This document shows, in pieces, positions 53,682 through 63,500 of a DNA stretch of 64,000 bases (position 1 is its first letter; each line of letters opens with the position of its first letter). A model generated the notes under the pieces. It had not been told where the DNA came from and did not search any database. It worked only from the letters and a program-made list of their open reading frames with translations. Where the stretch lies: the NCBI RefSeq assembly GCF_003731635.1, contig NZ_RCUA01000038.1, positions 1-64,000 of the forward strand. The letters are read 5' to 3'. The translations under genes and the position numbers were made by a program. The stretch is from Marisediminitalea oceani. Its GTDB lineage: Bacteria; Pseudomonadota; Gammaproteobacteria; Enterobacterales; Alteromonadaceae.

Positions 53682-54959
53682 ATGAAAAGCGCGTCTTTCT
53701 GGCTGGATACAGCCCCGACTATAAGCACAACTGAATCGGCATTACCTGAACAGCCCGTCGATGTACTGGTGGTTGGTGGTGGCTTTACCGGATTATCCTC
53801 GGCGCTGGCGTTAGCCAAGCGAGGCGCTTCTGTGGCGCTTTGTGAAGCTGGTGTGGTAGGCGGTGAAGCGTCAGGTCGCAACGGCGGGCAGTGCAATAAT
53901 GGCACCGCTCAGGATTATGCCGGTTTGGTTGCCGCTTATGGCGAACAAAAGGCGCAGTCTTTTTATCAGTTTTACAATCAGGCAGTAGACTCGGTAGAAC
54001 GTATTGTCAGTAGCGAAAATATTGACTGTGATTTTCGCCGGGCGGGTAAAATCAAACTCGCCGCCAAGCCTGAGCATTTCGACAAATTGGTTCGCACCCA
54101 TGAAGCGCTGACTAAAGCCGTGGATCCTGAAGCCAGTTTGCTCGATGCTACGGCTTTACAACAGGAAATCGGCTCTGATCAGTTTTATGGCGGGTTACTA
54201 ACGCCTAAAGGCGCGCAACTGCATGTGGGCAAAATGGTATATGGGTTGGCAACTCGCTGTCTGGAAAAGGGCGTGGCCATTTTTCAGCATCAACCGGTTA
54301 TCAAAATTGATAAAACCGGTGAGCAAAGCTGGGTAGTCACCACTCCACAGCAAACCATTAAAGCGAAAGCGATTCTTATCGCTACTGGCGGCAGCGGACC
54401 GGGGCCATTTAGTTGGTTTCGACGTCGAATAGTGCCGGTGGGCAGTTTTGCCGTGACCACGGAACCATTAAGTGAGGATTTGTGTGCCTCGCTGTTTCCG
54501 GGCAATCGCTCTTACGTAACCAGTAAAAATATCGGCAATTACTTCCGCTTAACCGCTGACCGGCGTTTACTGTTCGGCGGCCGGGCGCGATTTGCGGTAT
54601 CGAATCCGCGCTCTGATCTAAAAAGTGGTGAGATCCTGCGCCAGTCGCTGGATGACATGTTTCCACAACTGGCCAGCAGTAAAATTGATTACTGCTGGGG
54701 CGGCACGGTGGATATGAGCGCTGATCGCTTGCCCAAAGTTGGCGAGCACCAGGGCATGTTTTATGCCATGGGCTACAGCGGTCACGGCGTGCAAATGGCG
54801 ATTCATATGGGCGAGGTGATGGCCGATATCATCGACGGTAAGTCGGTTGACTGCCCTTGGCTCACCACCCAATGGCCAGCCGTGCCTTTTCATTTTGGTA
54901 AACCCTGGTTTTTACCTTTCGTCGGCATGTATTACAAAGTGCAGGATATGCTGCACTAG
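53682..54959 (+). CDS. DAO-family FAD-dependent oxidoreductase
   Basis: A 425-residue flavoprotein. The FAD loop is VLVVGGGFTGLSSALALAKR, followed by VVGGEASGRNGGQCNNGTAQ, which is close to gamma-glutamylputrescine oxidase and related amine oxidases. The C-terminal GTVDMSADRLPKVGEHQGMF and YAMGYSGHGVQMAIHMGEV are also conserved. It should oxidise an amine or amino acid C-N bond, giving an aldehyde or keto acid. It follows the HAD gene by eight bases. Confidence 0.83.
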   Translation: MKSASFWLDTAPTISTTESALPEQPVDVLVVGGGFTGLSSALALAKRGASVALCEAGVVGGEASGRNGGQCNNGTAQDYAGLVAAYGEQKAQSFYQFYNQAVDSVERIVSSENIDCDFRRAGKIKLAAKPEHFDKLVRTHEALTKAVDPEASLLDATALQQEIGSDQFYGGLLTPKGAQLHVGKMVYGLATRCLEKGVAIFQHQPVIKIDKTGEQSWVVTTPQQTIKAKAILIATGGSGPGPFSWFRRRIVPVGSFAVTTEPLSEDLCASLFPGNRSYVTSKNIGNYFRLTADRRLLFGGRARFAVSNPRSDLKSGEILRQSLDDMFPQLASSKIDYCWGGTVDMSADRLPKVGEHQGMFYAMGYSGHGVQMAIHMGEVMADIIDGKSVDCPWLTTQWPAVPFHFGKPWFLPFVGMYYKVQDMLH

Positions 54960-55000
54960 TGTTTCGTAATCGCCTGAACCGTAATTTATAGGGGAAGACC

Positions 55001-56620
55001 ATGACCAATAAGCGTCTCCAAGCTGCCGCCATGCACAAGGTTGCGGAGCAACACTCAGGTAGTCGCAGAGCGTTACTCAAATCACTCGGCGCTGCCGGGT
55101 TAGTAACCGCGGCCAGCGGCCTTGCTTTACCTGCCCATGTACTGGCTCAAATGAGTAATGAACAACCGCCGGCTAAACCCCGGTATGGCGGACGGATCCG
55201 GGTGGCAACTAATTCGATGTCAACCAAAGATACTCTGGATCCGGCCAAAGCCTCGTTGAGTACCGACTACGTCCGTATTTATATGGTTTACAGTGGGCTG
55301 ACTCAATTTAACCGTGAGTTGGGTGCAGACCCGGCGCTGGCTGAAACCTTTGAATCAGAGGATCAGCAAAACTGGCAGGTTACCTTGCGCAGCGGCGTAA
55401 CTTTTCATGATGGTAAAAGCCTGACTCCCCAAGATGTGGTGTATTCACTGCTGCGTCATAAGGATCCAGCGGTGACATCCCGGGCGGCGCCAATTGCGGC
55501 TCAGTTTAAAGAAGTGGTCGTTACCGGGCCAATGAGTCTGCGTATTACGTTACATGCCCCAAACGCAGATTTACCGGTGATGCTCGCTTCGTCTAACTTT
55601 TGTATTGTGGCCGATGGCACCACGGATTTCTCGCAAACCGCCAATGGCACCGGCCCTTATCGATTAAAGGAATTTTCCGCCGGGGTGCGTACCGTTGGTG
55701 AGAAGAACCCGAATTTCTGGAAGCCGGGTAAACCGTATCTGGATGAAATAGAGCTGGTGGGGATTGCCGATGAATCCTCGCGGGTGAATGCGTTACTCTC
55801 TGGTGATATTCAAATGGCGTTGGCGATAAACCCGCGTTCAACCAAACGGGTGCGCCGTTCGGGCACGGCTGACATCATGCAGACCGAATCCAGTTTGTAT
55901 ACCAATCTGATCATGCGTCAGGATGCTTACCCCACCAATAACCCGGATTTTGTGTTGGCAGTAAAGTACATGATGAACCGCGAGCTTATCCAGCGCGCGC
56001 TGTTCAGAGGGTACGCCACCATTGCTAATGACCATCCGGTGGCGCCAAGTCATAAGTACTTCAACCACGAGTTACCGCAACGCCCCTATGATATAGACCG
56101 TGCTAAGTACCATCTTAAAAAAGCCGGTTTAACCGGTGCCAGAGTGCCGGTGTTCGCGTCTCCTGCCGCGGAAGGTTCGGTAGATATGGCCGCCTTGTTG
56201 CAATTATCCGGTATTGAAGCCGGCATGCACTTTGGCATTAACCGTGTACCGGCCGATGGCTACTGGTCAAATCACTGGATGAAGCATCCACTGGGGTTCG
56301 GCAATATTAATCCGCGGGTTAGTCTGGATGAGCTGTTCAGCCTGTTCTACAAATCAGACGCACCGTGGAACGAATCTGGCTGGAATAACCGGCAGTTTGA
56401 TCAGTTACTGGCGGCGGCACGGGGCGAAGGTGATGAGGCAAAACGTAAACAGATGTACTGGGATATGCAGGAGCTCATCAGTGAGCAATGCGGAACGAGT
56501 ATCCCGGTATTTATGAATCTTATCGATGGTCATGATAAACGCATCAAAGGTAATTTCCCTATCCCGACAGGCGGATTGATGGGGTATAGCTTTGCCGAAT
56601 ATGTCTGGCTGGACGCCTGA
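55001..56620 (+). CDS. Dipeptide/oligopeptide-type ABC substrate-binding protein, Tat-exported
   Basis: A 539-residue SBP_bac_5-type binding protein. The N-terminus carries a twin-arginine signal (GSRRALLKSLGAAGLV) ending ALPAHVLAQ, so it is probably exported folded. The family segments RVATNSMSTKDTLDPAKASL, GVTFHDGKSLTPQDVVYSLL and NGTGPYRLKEFSAG are present. It should deliver a peptide-like or amine compound to the permeases that follow. ATG 55001 is preceded by AGGGGAAG. Confidence 0.85.
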   Translation: MTNKRLQAAAMHKVAEQHSGSRRALLKSLGAAGLVTAASGLALPAHVLAQMSNEQPPAKPRYGGRIRVATNSMSTKDTLDPAKASLSTDYVRIYMVYSGLTQFNRELGADPALAETFESEDQQNWQVTLRSGVTFHDGKSLTPQDVVYSLLRHKDPAVTSRAAPIAAQFKEVVVTGPMSLRITLHAPNADLPVMLASSNFCIVADGTTDFSQTANGTGPYRLKEFSAGVRTVGEKNPNFWKPGKPYLDEIELVGIADESSRVNALLSGDIQMALAINPRSTKRVRRSGTADIMQTESSLYTNLIMRQDAYPTNNPDFVLAVKYMMNRELIQRALFRGYATIANDHPVAPSHKYFNHELPQRPYDIDRAKYHLKKAGLTGARVPVFASPAAEGSVDMAALLQLSGIEAGMHFGINRVPADGYWSNHWMKHPLGFGNINPRVSLDELFSLFYKSDAPWNESGWNNRQFDQLLAAARGEGDEAKRKQMYWDMQELISEQCGTSIPVFMNLIDGHDKRIKGNFPIPTGGLMGYSFAEYVWLDA

Positions 56621-56639
56621 TTTTCTTAAGGAGTTATCA

Positions 56640-57596
56640 ATGAAGGTCATTTTCCAGCTGATTATTAAACGGATTGGCTTATCAATTATTACGCTGTTGA
56701 TTGTTTCTGCGGTGGTGTTTTTTATTGCCAACCTGCTACCCGGTGATGCCGCACAGGAAATGCTTGGTCAAAGCGCTACCCCCGAAGCGGTGGCAGAGCT
56801 GCGGGAAGCTTATGGCTTAAACGATCCGCCGATGCTGCGTTATGCAAAATGGCTCGGTGGACTGCTAAGTGGTGATGCGGGTACATCGTTGGCCAATGCA
56901 CGTCCGGTAAGCGAACTGATTAGCTCACGGCTGTCACAATCGCTCATGCTGGCAGGGTTTACTGCGTTGTTAGCTGTACCCTTTGCCATGGTGCTGGGGA
57001 TTGTTGCCGCCATGTACAGTGGTAGTCGCATCGACAAAGCCATGAACATCTTTACGTTATCGATGGTAGCGGTGCCTGAGTTTTTGCTGGCAACCATTTT
57101 TGTGCTGATTTTTGCGGTGGAACTAAACTGGCTGCCGTCGTTATCGTACATTCCTGCCGATGCCGGGGTGTATGATTACTTCCGCGCATTTGCTATGCCG
57201 GTTGCTACCCTGTGTATTGTGCTCAGTGCGCAGATGGCAAGAATGACCCGCGCGGCCGTGCTGGAGCAGCTTTCTCAGCCCTACGTGGAAATGGCGCTAC
57301 TTAAAGGCTCGCCTCTGTCACGAGCGGTGCTGCGCCATGCGTTACCCAACGCGGTCGGGCCAATCGTTAACGCCGTGGCATTAAGCCTTTCTTATTTACT
57401 CGGTGGAGTGGTCATTGTTGAGGTTATTTTCAACTATCCCGGCGTAGCCAGCTTAATGGTGGATGCCGTAACCAACCGTGATATGCCGCTCCTGCAAGCC
57501 TGTGCCATGTTGTTTTGTACCGGCTATTTAATTCTGGTACTCGTTGCTGATATCTCGGCCATTGTGGCTAACCCTAAACTGCGAACCGGAGGCTAG
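56640..57596 (+). CDS. dppB: ABC transporter permease, DppB type
   Basis: A 318-residue inner-membrane permease with six helices. The N-terminal IKRIGLSIITLLIVSAVVFF, the conserved NLLPGDAAQEMLGQSATPEA and the EAA loop with VEMALLKGSPLSRAVLRHAL are all DppB-like. ATG 56640 has AAGGAG (56628-56633) at good spacing. It follows the binding protein by 19 bases. Confidence 0.9.
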   Translation: MKVIFQLIIKRIGLSIITLLIVSAVVFFIANLLPGDAAQEMLGQSATPEAVAELREAYGLNDPPMLRYAKWLGGLLSGDAGTSLANARPVSELISSRLSQSLMLAGFTALLAVPFAMVLGIVAAMYSGSRIDKAMNIFTLSMVAVPEFLLATIFVLIFAVELNWLPSLSYIPADAGVYDYFRAFAMPVATLCIVLSAQMARMTRAAVLEQLSQPYVEMALLKGSPLSRAVLRHALPNAVGPIVNAVALSLSYLLGGVVIVEVIFNYPGVASLMVDAVTNRDMPLLQACAMLFCTGYLILVLVADISAIVANPKLRTGG

Positions 57597-57600
57597 GCCA

Positions 57601-58425
57601 ATGAATGTATTAAAATCAATGCCCTTATCCGGCAAGCTGGGTGCGCTGCTGGTAATGTTCTGGGTTTTTATTGCCGTCTTTGGCCCCTGGCTGGCGCCTC
57701 ATTCGGGCAGCGAAATCGTGGCTTATGATGTGTTTGAGCCCATCGGCGGCGATTACGTACTAGGCACCGATTACATTGGCCGCGATGTGTTTAGTCGTAT
57801 TCTCGATGGCACCCGTTTTACCATTTTTATTCCGCTACTAGCGGCGGCGCTAGCCTGCTCTGCTGGTACCTTAATAGCGCTGTTTTCAGCCGTTAGTGGC
57901 CCTCGTACAGATGAAGTGATTTCCCGTTTTATGGATGCACTGATTTCTATCCCGAGCAAAATTTTCTCGCTGGTAATGATTGCCGCATTTGGCTCATCGG
58001 TGCCATTACTGTTAACCATTACCGCTATCAGTTATATGCCAGGATCGTTTCGGATTGCCCGCGCGCTGGCAGTCAACGTAGCAAACATGGATTTTGTTAC
58101 GGTGGCCAGAACCCGTGGAGAAAGCCGCTTGTATCTGGCGATAAAGGAAATTTTGCCCAATATTCTGCATCCCATGCTGGCCGATTTTGGGTTGCGGTTC
58201 GTGTTTGTTGTGCTGCTGCTAAGTAGCCTGAGCTTTTTAGGGCTCGGCGTTCAGCCCCCGGAGGCGGACCTCGGCTCTCTGGTTCGCGAGAACATTTCCG
58301 GCCTGGCAGAAGGCGCACCGGCGGTTATTATTCCGGCCATTGCCATCGCGACTATTACCATTGCGGTAAACCTGTTAATTGACAGTCTGCGCGGCGGCGC
58401 AACTTATGCGGCGCGAGGTAAGTAA
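57601..58425 (+). CDS. dppC: ABC transporter permease, DppC type
   Basis: A 274-residue inner-membrane permease. The DppC N-terminal helix is followed by LGTDYIGRDVFSRILDGTRF, a family hallmark, and the EAA loop DFVTVARTRGESRLYLAIKE. LSFLGLGVQPPEADLGSLVR near the C-terminus is also DppC. ATG 57601 is four bases after the DppB stop, with GGAGG before it. It pairs with the preceding permease. Confidence 0.9.
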   Translation: MNVLKSMPLSGKLGALLVMFWVFIAVFGPWLAPHSGSEIVAYDVFEPIGGDYVLGTDYIGRDVFSRILDGTRFTIFIPLLAAALACSAGTLIALFSAVSGPRTDEVISRFMDALISIPSKIFSLVMIAAFGSSVPLLLTITAISYMPGSFRIARALAVNVANMDFVTVARTRGESRLYLAIKEILPNILHPMLADFGLRFVFVVLLLSSLSFLGLGVQPPEADLGSLVRENISGLAEGAPAVIIPAIAIATITIAVNLLIDSLRGGATYAARGK

Positions 58426-58426
58426 G

Positions 58427-60046
58427 ATGACTGCACATGTGAGTGTTGAGAAATTACGCGTTGAAGCCGGGCCACAAGGTCAGGCCAAAACGATTGTCCA
58501 TGATGTCAGCTTTACCCTTAAGCGTGGTGAGGTGCTTGCACTCATCGGCGAGTCTGGCTCAGGCAAAACCACGATAGCGCTTTCGCTGCTGGGATATGCT
58601 CGTCCGGGATGTCGTATCAGTGGCGGTGCAGTGCACGTGGGCGAGGATAATATGGCAGCTATGAATGCTGCCCAGCTGGCTGGCGTGCGAGGACGCAAAG
58701 TCGCTTATGTGGCGCAAAGTGCCGCAGCGGCGTTTAATCCGTCCCGCCGCATTATGGAGCAGGTGATAGAAAGTGCCCTGATGCATGGCGTGATGTCGCG
58801 CAGTCAGGCCGAGGCCAAAGCCATTGATCTGTTTAAGCAACTGTCGTTGCCGTCGCCGCAGACCATCGGCCGCCGCTATCCTCATGAGGTATCGGGTGGC
58901 CAGCTGCAGCGACTGATGGCGGCCATGGCCCTGATTTGCGAGCCGGAACTGATTATTTTTGATGAGCCCACTACTGCGCTCGATGTCACCACTCAGGTAG
59001 ATGTACTAAAAGCATTTAAAGACGTAGTGAAAGCGTACAACACTACGGCGGTTTATGTATCTCACGATTTGGCCGTTGTTGCCCAGATTGCCGATCAGAT
59101 CCTGGTGCTGCAAAACGGCAGGATGATGGAAAAGAACCCGACCCCCACTATTCTTAACCACGCCGAACATGCCTATACCCGGCAACTGCTCAGCGCGGTG
59201 CAGGACAGTGATAGTTATAAGGATAACGAGCCGGGAGAGGTGGTGATTGATATCGCGAATATCGATGCCGGCTACGGTAAGATAAGCAGGGATGGTAAAC
59301 CTGAGATCCCAATTCTGTCAGACATTTCCATGCGTGTCCGGCGCGGGCAAACAGTAGGTATTATTGGTGAGTCAGGCTCAGGCAAGTCGACCTTTGCCCG
59401 GGTGATAGCCGGCTTATTGCCAGCTGCCAACGGTACGATGTTACTCAACAACAAAGAGTTAACTCCTGCCATAGTGGACCGCAGCAAGACCGAGTGTCAG
59501 CAAATTCAGATGGTGTTTCAGAATGCGGATACGGCGCTGAATCCCGCTCATAAAGTGGGTGATATCCTGGGCCGGCCGCTGACCTTTTTTCATGGCCTTA
59601 AAGGTGCTGCGCGCAAGCAGCGCGTAGCAGAACTGCTGGAACTGGTTAAATTGCCTGCTGACCTGGCAGACCGCAAATGCGGTGCTCTGTCGGGCGGACA
59701 GAAACAACGCATCAATCTGGCCCGGGCGTTAGCGGCGGAACCAAGCGTTATTTTATGTGATGAGGTCACCTCGGCACTCGATACTGTTGTGGCTGCGGCC
59801 ATTCTTGAGTTACTGGGCGAGTTGCAGGCGAAACTCAATATTGCCATTGTGTTTATCAGCCACGACATTTCTACGGTAAAAAGCCTGTGCGACGAGATCA
59901 TGGTGCTCTACAAAGGCAAAACCGTGCAGTACACGTCGGGTAAACAGTTTGCCATTGGGCCTTATGAACCTTATACCGAGTTGCTACTAAACAGTGTGCC
60001 AACGCTGGATCCTACCTGGTTGGACTCACGCCAGTCGCGGGCATAA
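58427..60046 (+). CDS. Fused ABC ATPase (DppD-DppF type)
   Basis: A 539-residue protein with two nucleotide-binding domains in tandem. The first has GESGSGKTTIALSLLG, signature VSGGQLQRLMAAMA and LIIFDEPTTALD. The second has GESGSGKSTFARVI, signature LSGGQKQRINLARALA and ILCDEVTSALD. In the dipeptide system these are usually two proteins (DppD and DppF); here both are one chain, so the two domains are always made 1:1. The start is ATG 58427, one base after the DppC stop. It is the last gene of the rightward operon. Confidence 0.9.
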   Translation: MTAHVSVEKLRVEAGPQGQAKTIVHDVSFTLKRGEVLALIGESGSGKTTIALSLLGYARPGCRISGGAVHVGEDNMAAMNAAQLAGVRGRKVAYVAQSAAAAFNPSRRIMEQVIESALMHGVMSRSQAEAKAIDLFKQLSLPSPQTIGRRYPHEVSGGQLQRLMAAMALICEPELIIFDEPTTALDVTTQVDVLKAFKDVVKAYNTTAVYVSHDLAVVAQIADQILVLQNGRMMEKNPTPTILNHAEHAYTRQLLSAVQDSDSYKDNEPGEVVIDIANIDAGYGKISRDGKPEIPILSDISMRVRRGQTVGIIGESGSGKSTFARVIAGLLPAANGTMLLNNKELTPAIVDRSKTECQQIQMVFQNADTALNPAHKVGDILGRPLTFFHGLKGAARKQRVAELLELVKLPADLADRKCGALSGGQKQRINLARALAAEPSVILCDEVTSALDTVVAAAILELLGELQAKLNIAIVFISHDISTVKSLCDEIMVLYKGKTVQYTSGKQFAIGPYEPYTELLLNSVPTLDPTWLDSRQSRA

Positions 60047-60072
60047 GGGATAATACCGACTGCTCAATATTC

Positions 60073-60104
60073 CGGCTGGTGCGCCATTAGCGCCAGCCGT
60101 TTTT
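60073..60104 (+). terminator. Terminator of the ABC operon, inside the next gene's 3' end
   Basis: CGGCTGG (60073-60079) pairs with CCAGCCG (60093-60099), followed by TTTTT to 60104. It is 27 bases after the ABC operon stop and overlaps the last codons of the convergent small membrane gene at 60087. Confidence 0.75.
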
Positions 60105-60287
60105 GCTCCCGCTCCGGCAATGCCGGCTTGCCCTCACGCTGCCAAACCAATAGTAAAGCACCGTAAATACCACACCGGCTCCGAGCCAGACCAGTTCTGC
60201 CTGACTATAGGGATAGCTTCGCACTGCATAAGCAATCTGCAATAAAAGGAATAGCGTAAAGAAAAATCGGTGTTTATTCAGTTTCAT
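60087..60287 (-). CDS. Small membrane protein of unknown function
   Basis: A 66-residue protein beginning MKLNKHRFFFTLFLLLQIAY with two transmembrane helices (the second is WLGAGVVFTVLYYWFGSV) and a basic tail (ASRHCRSGSKNGWR). ATG 60287 is preferred; a start 20 codons upstream at 60347 would add MAFELSVTLFIARRQALFQR, without membrane-protein character. No family is recognised. It is convergent with the ABC operon and divergent from the tricorn-type gene. Confidence 0.5.
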   Translation of the reverse strand: MKLNKHRFFFTLFLLLQIAYAVRSYPYSQAELVWLGAGVVFTVLYYWFGSVRASRHCRSGSKNGWR

Positions 60288-60473
60288 CCGCTGGAACAAA
60301 GCTTGCCTCCTTGCAATGAATAACGTGACGGACAACTCAAAAGCCAATTTAGGCTATCGTTCTGAAGACAACTACTCTCCAATTAGCCAGTTCTTACGAT
60401 TGTCCTACGGCAGATTGTAAGCGCTAATACTTACATTGTTTACTAATTAGGCTAAGCTGAATGACTACGGCAG

Positions 60474-60479
60474 TATAAT
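60474..60479 (+). promoter_or_regulatory. -10-like TATAAT before the tricorn-type gene
   Basis: TATAAT lies 23 bases before the ATG at 60502. No clear -35 element is seen at the right distance, so this is a weak promoter call. Confidence 0.35.
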
Positions 60480-60501
60480 AACAAACAAAAAGGTACAGCT
60501 T

Positions 60502-63500
60502 ATGACCTTAAAAGGACTTTTACTCACACTCATGCTGGCCACCCTGCCAGCTGTCTCTAACGCCACACAACTGCTTCGGCAGCCTGCACTTCACGGTGAT
60601 ACCCTGGTATTTACTTATGCTAATGATATCTGGAAAACCAGCATCAACGGCGGTACAGCCCAGCGGCTAACCAGTTTTCAGGGCAGTGAATCACAGCCGG
60701 TCATTTCGCCCGATGGTAATTACATAGCGTTTACCGGTGAATACGAAGGCAACCGTGATGTGTTTGTGGTTAGCGTTAACGGTGGCGAGCCTCAGCGTCT
60801 TACCTATCATCCGGGCGCCGACGCTGCCGTAGGCTGGTCACCAGACAGCCAGCAGGTGCTCTTCAGTTCGGCGCGGTTTTCGGCGCCGCGTAACTGGCAA
60901 CAGTTATTCACTGTTTCTATAAAAGGGGGGAACCCGAGCCAATTACCCATGCAGCGAGCGTTTGATGGTGCATTTGATAACAGCGGGGAAAATCTGGTGT
61001 TTCGAAGAGCTGGCTTTTGGGACAGAGGCTGGCGTAATTACCGTGGTGGCCAGAATCAGGCGCTGAGGGTGATTAATATCGACAGCCTGAAAGAATATGA
61101 CCTGCCTTTCGATAACGACTTCGATGTGGATCCAGAGTGGTCGTCAAACGGCGATATCTACTTTTTATCCAATCGTTCTAGGGTGACGAATGTATTTAAA
61201 TATTCGCCGCAGTCGAAGGCGGTGAGTCAGGTTACTCGTCAGGATAAGTATGATGTTATGGGTTTTGCAGTGGACGGTAACCGGGTTGTGTATGAGCACC
61301 TTGGCGATCTGTATCTGAAAAATGGCAATGCTGCAGCCAGCAAGATAAATATAGAGGTGGCCGCCGACTTCTACTGGGCCCGTACCGGTTACGTTGACGC
61401 GCATAAACAGGTCACTGGCTTTGATGTATCGCCTACCGGTCAGCGCGCGCTGTTCACGGCTCGTGGCGATGTCTATTCGGTGCCGGTAGAATACGGGTCG
61501 CCAAGGCCGCTTACCGACACTTCCGGCGCACGCGAGCATGGGGCAGCCTGGTCGCCGGACGGCCAGTACATCGCGTGGTTTAGCGATCGCTCCGGCGAGT
61601 ATGAACTCATCATTGCCGATCAGTACGGCAAAGAGCAAACGGTAATCACGCTGGCGGGGCGCGGCTTTTACGATGAGCTGCGCTGGTCGCCCGACAGCAA
61701 ACGACTGTTATTTACCGACTCTTCGCAGCAGTTATGGGTTGCTAACCGGGAAAACCAGACCACCAGAGTTATCGATACCAACAAACGGGTCCATCCTGAA
61801 TGGCAGATGATGGCCAGTTGGTCTCCCGACAGTCGGTATATCGCTTACACCAAACAGGGCGTTAATTTCTTCCGCGAACTGCACCTGTATTCGGTGATGG
61901 AGCGTAAAACCTTTCAGCTGACCGACGGCATGGTTGAAGTGACCTGGCCTACCTTTAGTGATGACAGTGAAGTGTTGTACTTCCTTGGCAGCGTGGATTA
62001 CGGTCCTAAAGCGCCCTGGCTTGATATGTCATCTATCAGCTTTACGCCCAGCTACCAGTTGTACTATGCGCTACTTAACGCAGAAGACATGCCGCTGTTC
62101 CCGGAGCGTTCCGATGAAGAGCCGGCGCCTGAAAGTGAAGAGGATGAAGCCGGTGATGACGAAGCAGGTAATGACAAACCGACTGGTGAATCACAAACCA
62201 AAGTGCAGGTGGCCGCTTTCGCTGAACGTATCTTGCCGGTGAGTGCTAAGTCGGGACAATTTAGTCATTTAACCGGTGGCAAAGAGGGCAACCTGTATTT
62301 TCTCAGTCAGTATGCAGACGATACCGGTGACAAACAAACCAGCCTGATGACCTTTAATGCCTCTGAGCGTGAAATGAAAAAGCTGGCCGATAAGATCAGC
62401 GATTTTAAACTCACCGCTGACGGTAAATCCCTGTTGGTTAAAAGTGGCTCTTCCTATCGCCTGATCAGTGCCGCACAGGGCTCCGGTAAAGATGATAAAG
62501 CCATTAAGCTGGCGCTATCCAAACGGGTGGATTATGCCGAAGAGTGGCAGCAGATTTTCCGCGAGGCCTGGCGTTATCAGCGCGATTATCTGTATGTAGA
62601 TAACTTCCACGGCGCCGACTGGGATGAAATATATGAAGTGTATCAGCCGTTGGTTGCCTCGGTCAGTCATCCGCTGGATCTCACCTATTTACTCGATACC
62701 CTGGGCGGCGAAGTGTCGATAGGGCATTCCTATACCGGCGCCGGGGATAAACCTGAAACAGGTAAATCCCACGTCGGCCTGCTGGGTGTGGATTATGAAC
62801 TTGATAACCGCGGGATAAAGCTTACCCGGGTGTACACCGGTGAGAGATTTGTTGCCGGTGCAAACCTTATGGCGCCGTTGGGACCTTATGCGCACCTTAT
62901 CGAAAAGGGCAGTTACCTGCTGGCTGTTAACGGTAAACCACTAACCAGTGAAGAGAACGTTTATGCGCAGTTCGAAGGTACCCTTGGCCAAACGGTAACG
63001 GTAACCATCGGTGAGCCAGGCAAAAAAAACAACCAACAGGACTTTCTGGTTAAAACCATTGGTAACGAAAATGAACTACGTAAGCAGCATTGGGTAGAAC
63101 AGAACCGCCGGTATGTGGAAGAAAAGTCCAACGGAAAGCTCGCTTACGTGTGGGTGCCAGAAACCGCAGAAGGAGGCTATCACAGCTTTAACCGTTATTA
63201 TTACCCCCAGGCCAACAAGCCGGGCGTGATCATTGATGAACGCTTTAATCATGGTGGCTTTATCGCTGATTACATCATTAATGTGTTGCGCCGGGAGCTT
63301 AATGGCTTTTTCAATAATCCCTACGCGCCGGCTGAACCTTTGACCAGCCCGGCAGCAGGTACCTGGGGCAGCAAGGTGATGCTGATTAACGAAGTGTCGG
63401 GCTCCGGCGGAGATATGTTGCCTTACATGTTTAACTACTATGGCCTTGGTAAGCTGGTGGGCAAACGCACCTGGGGTGGCCTGGTGGGCATCTGGGGCGT

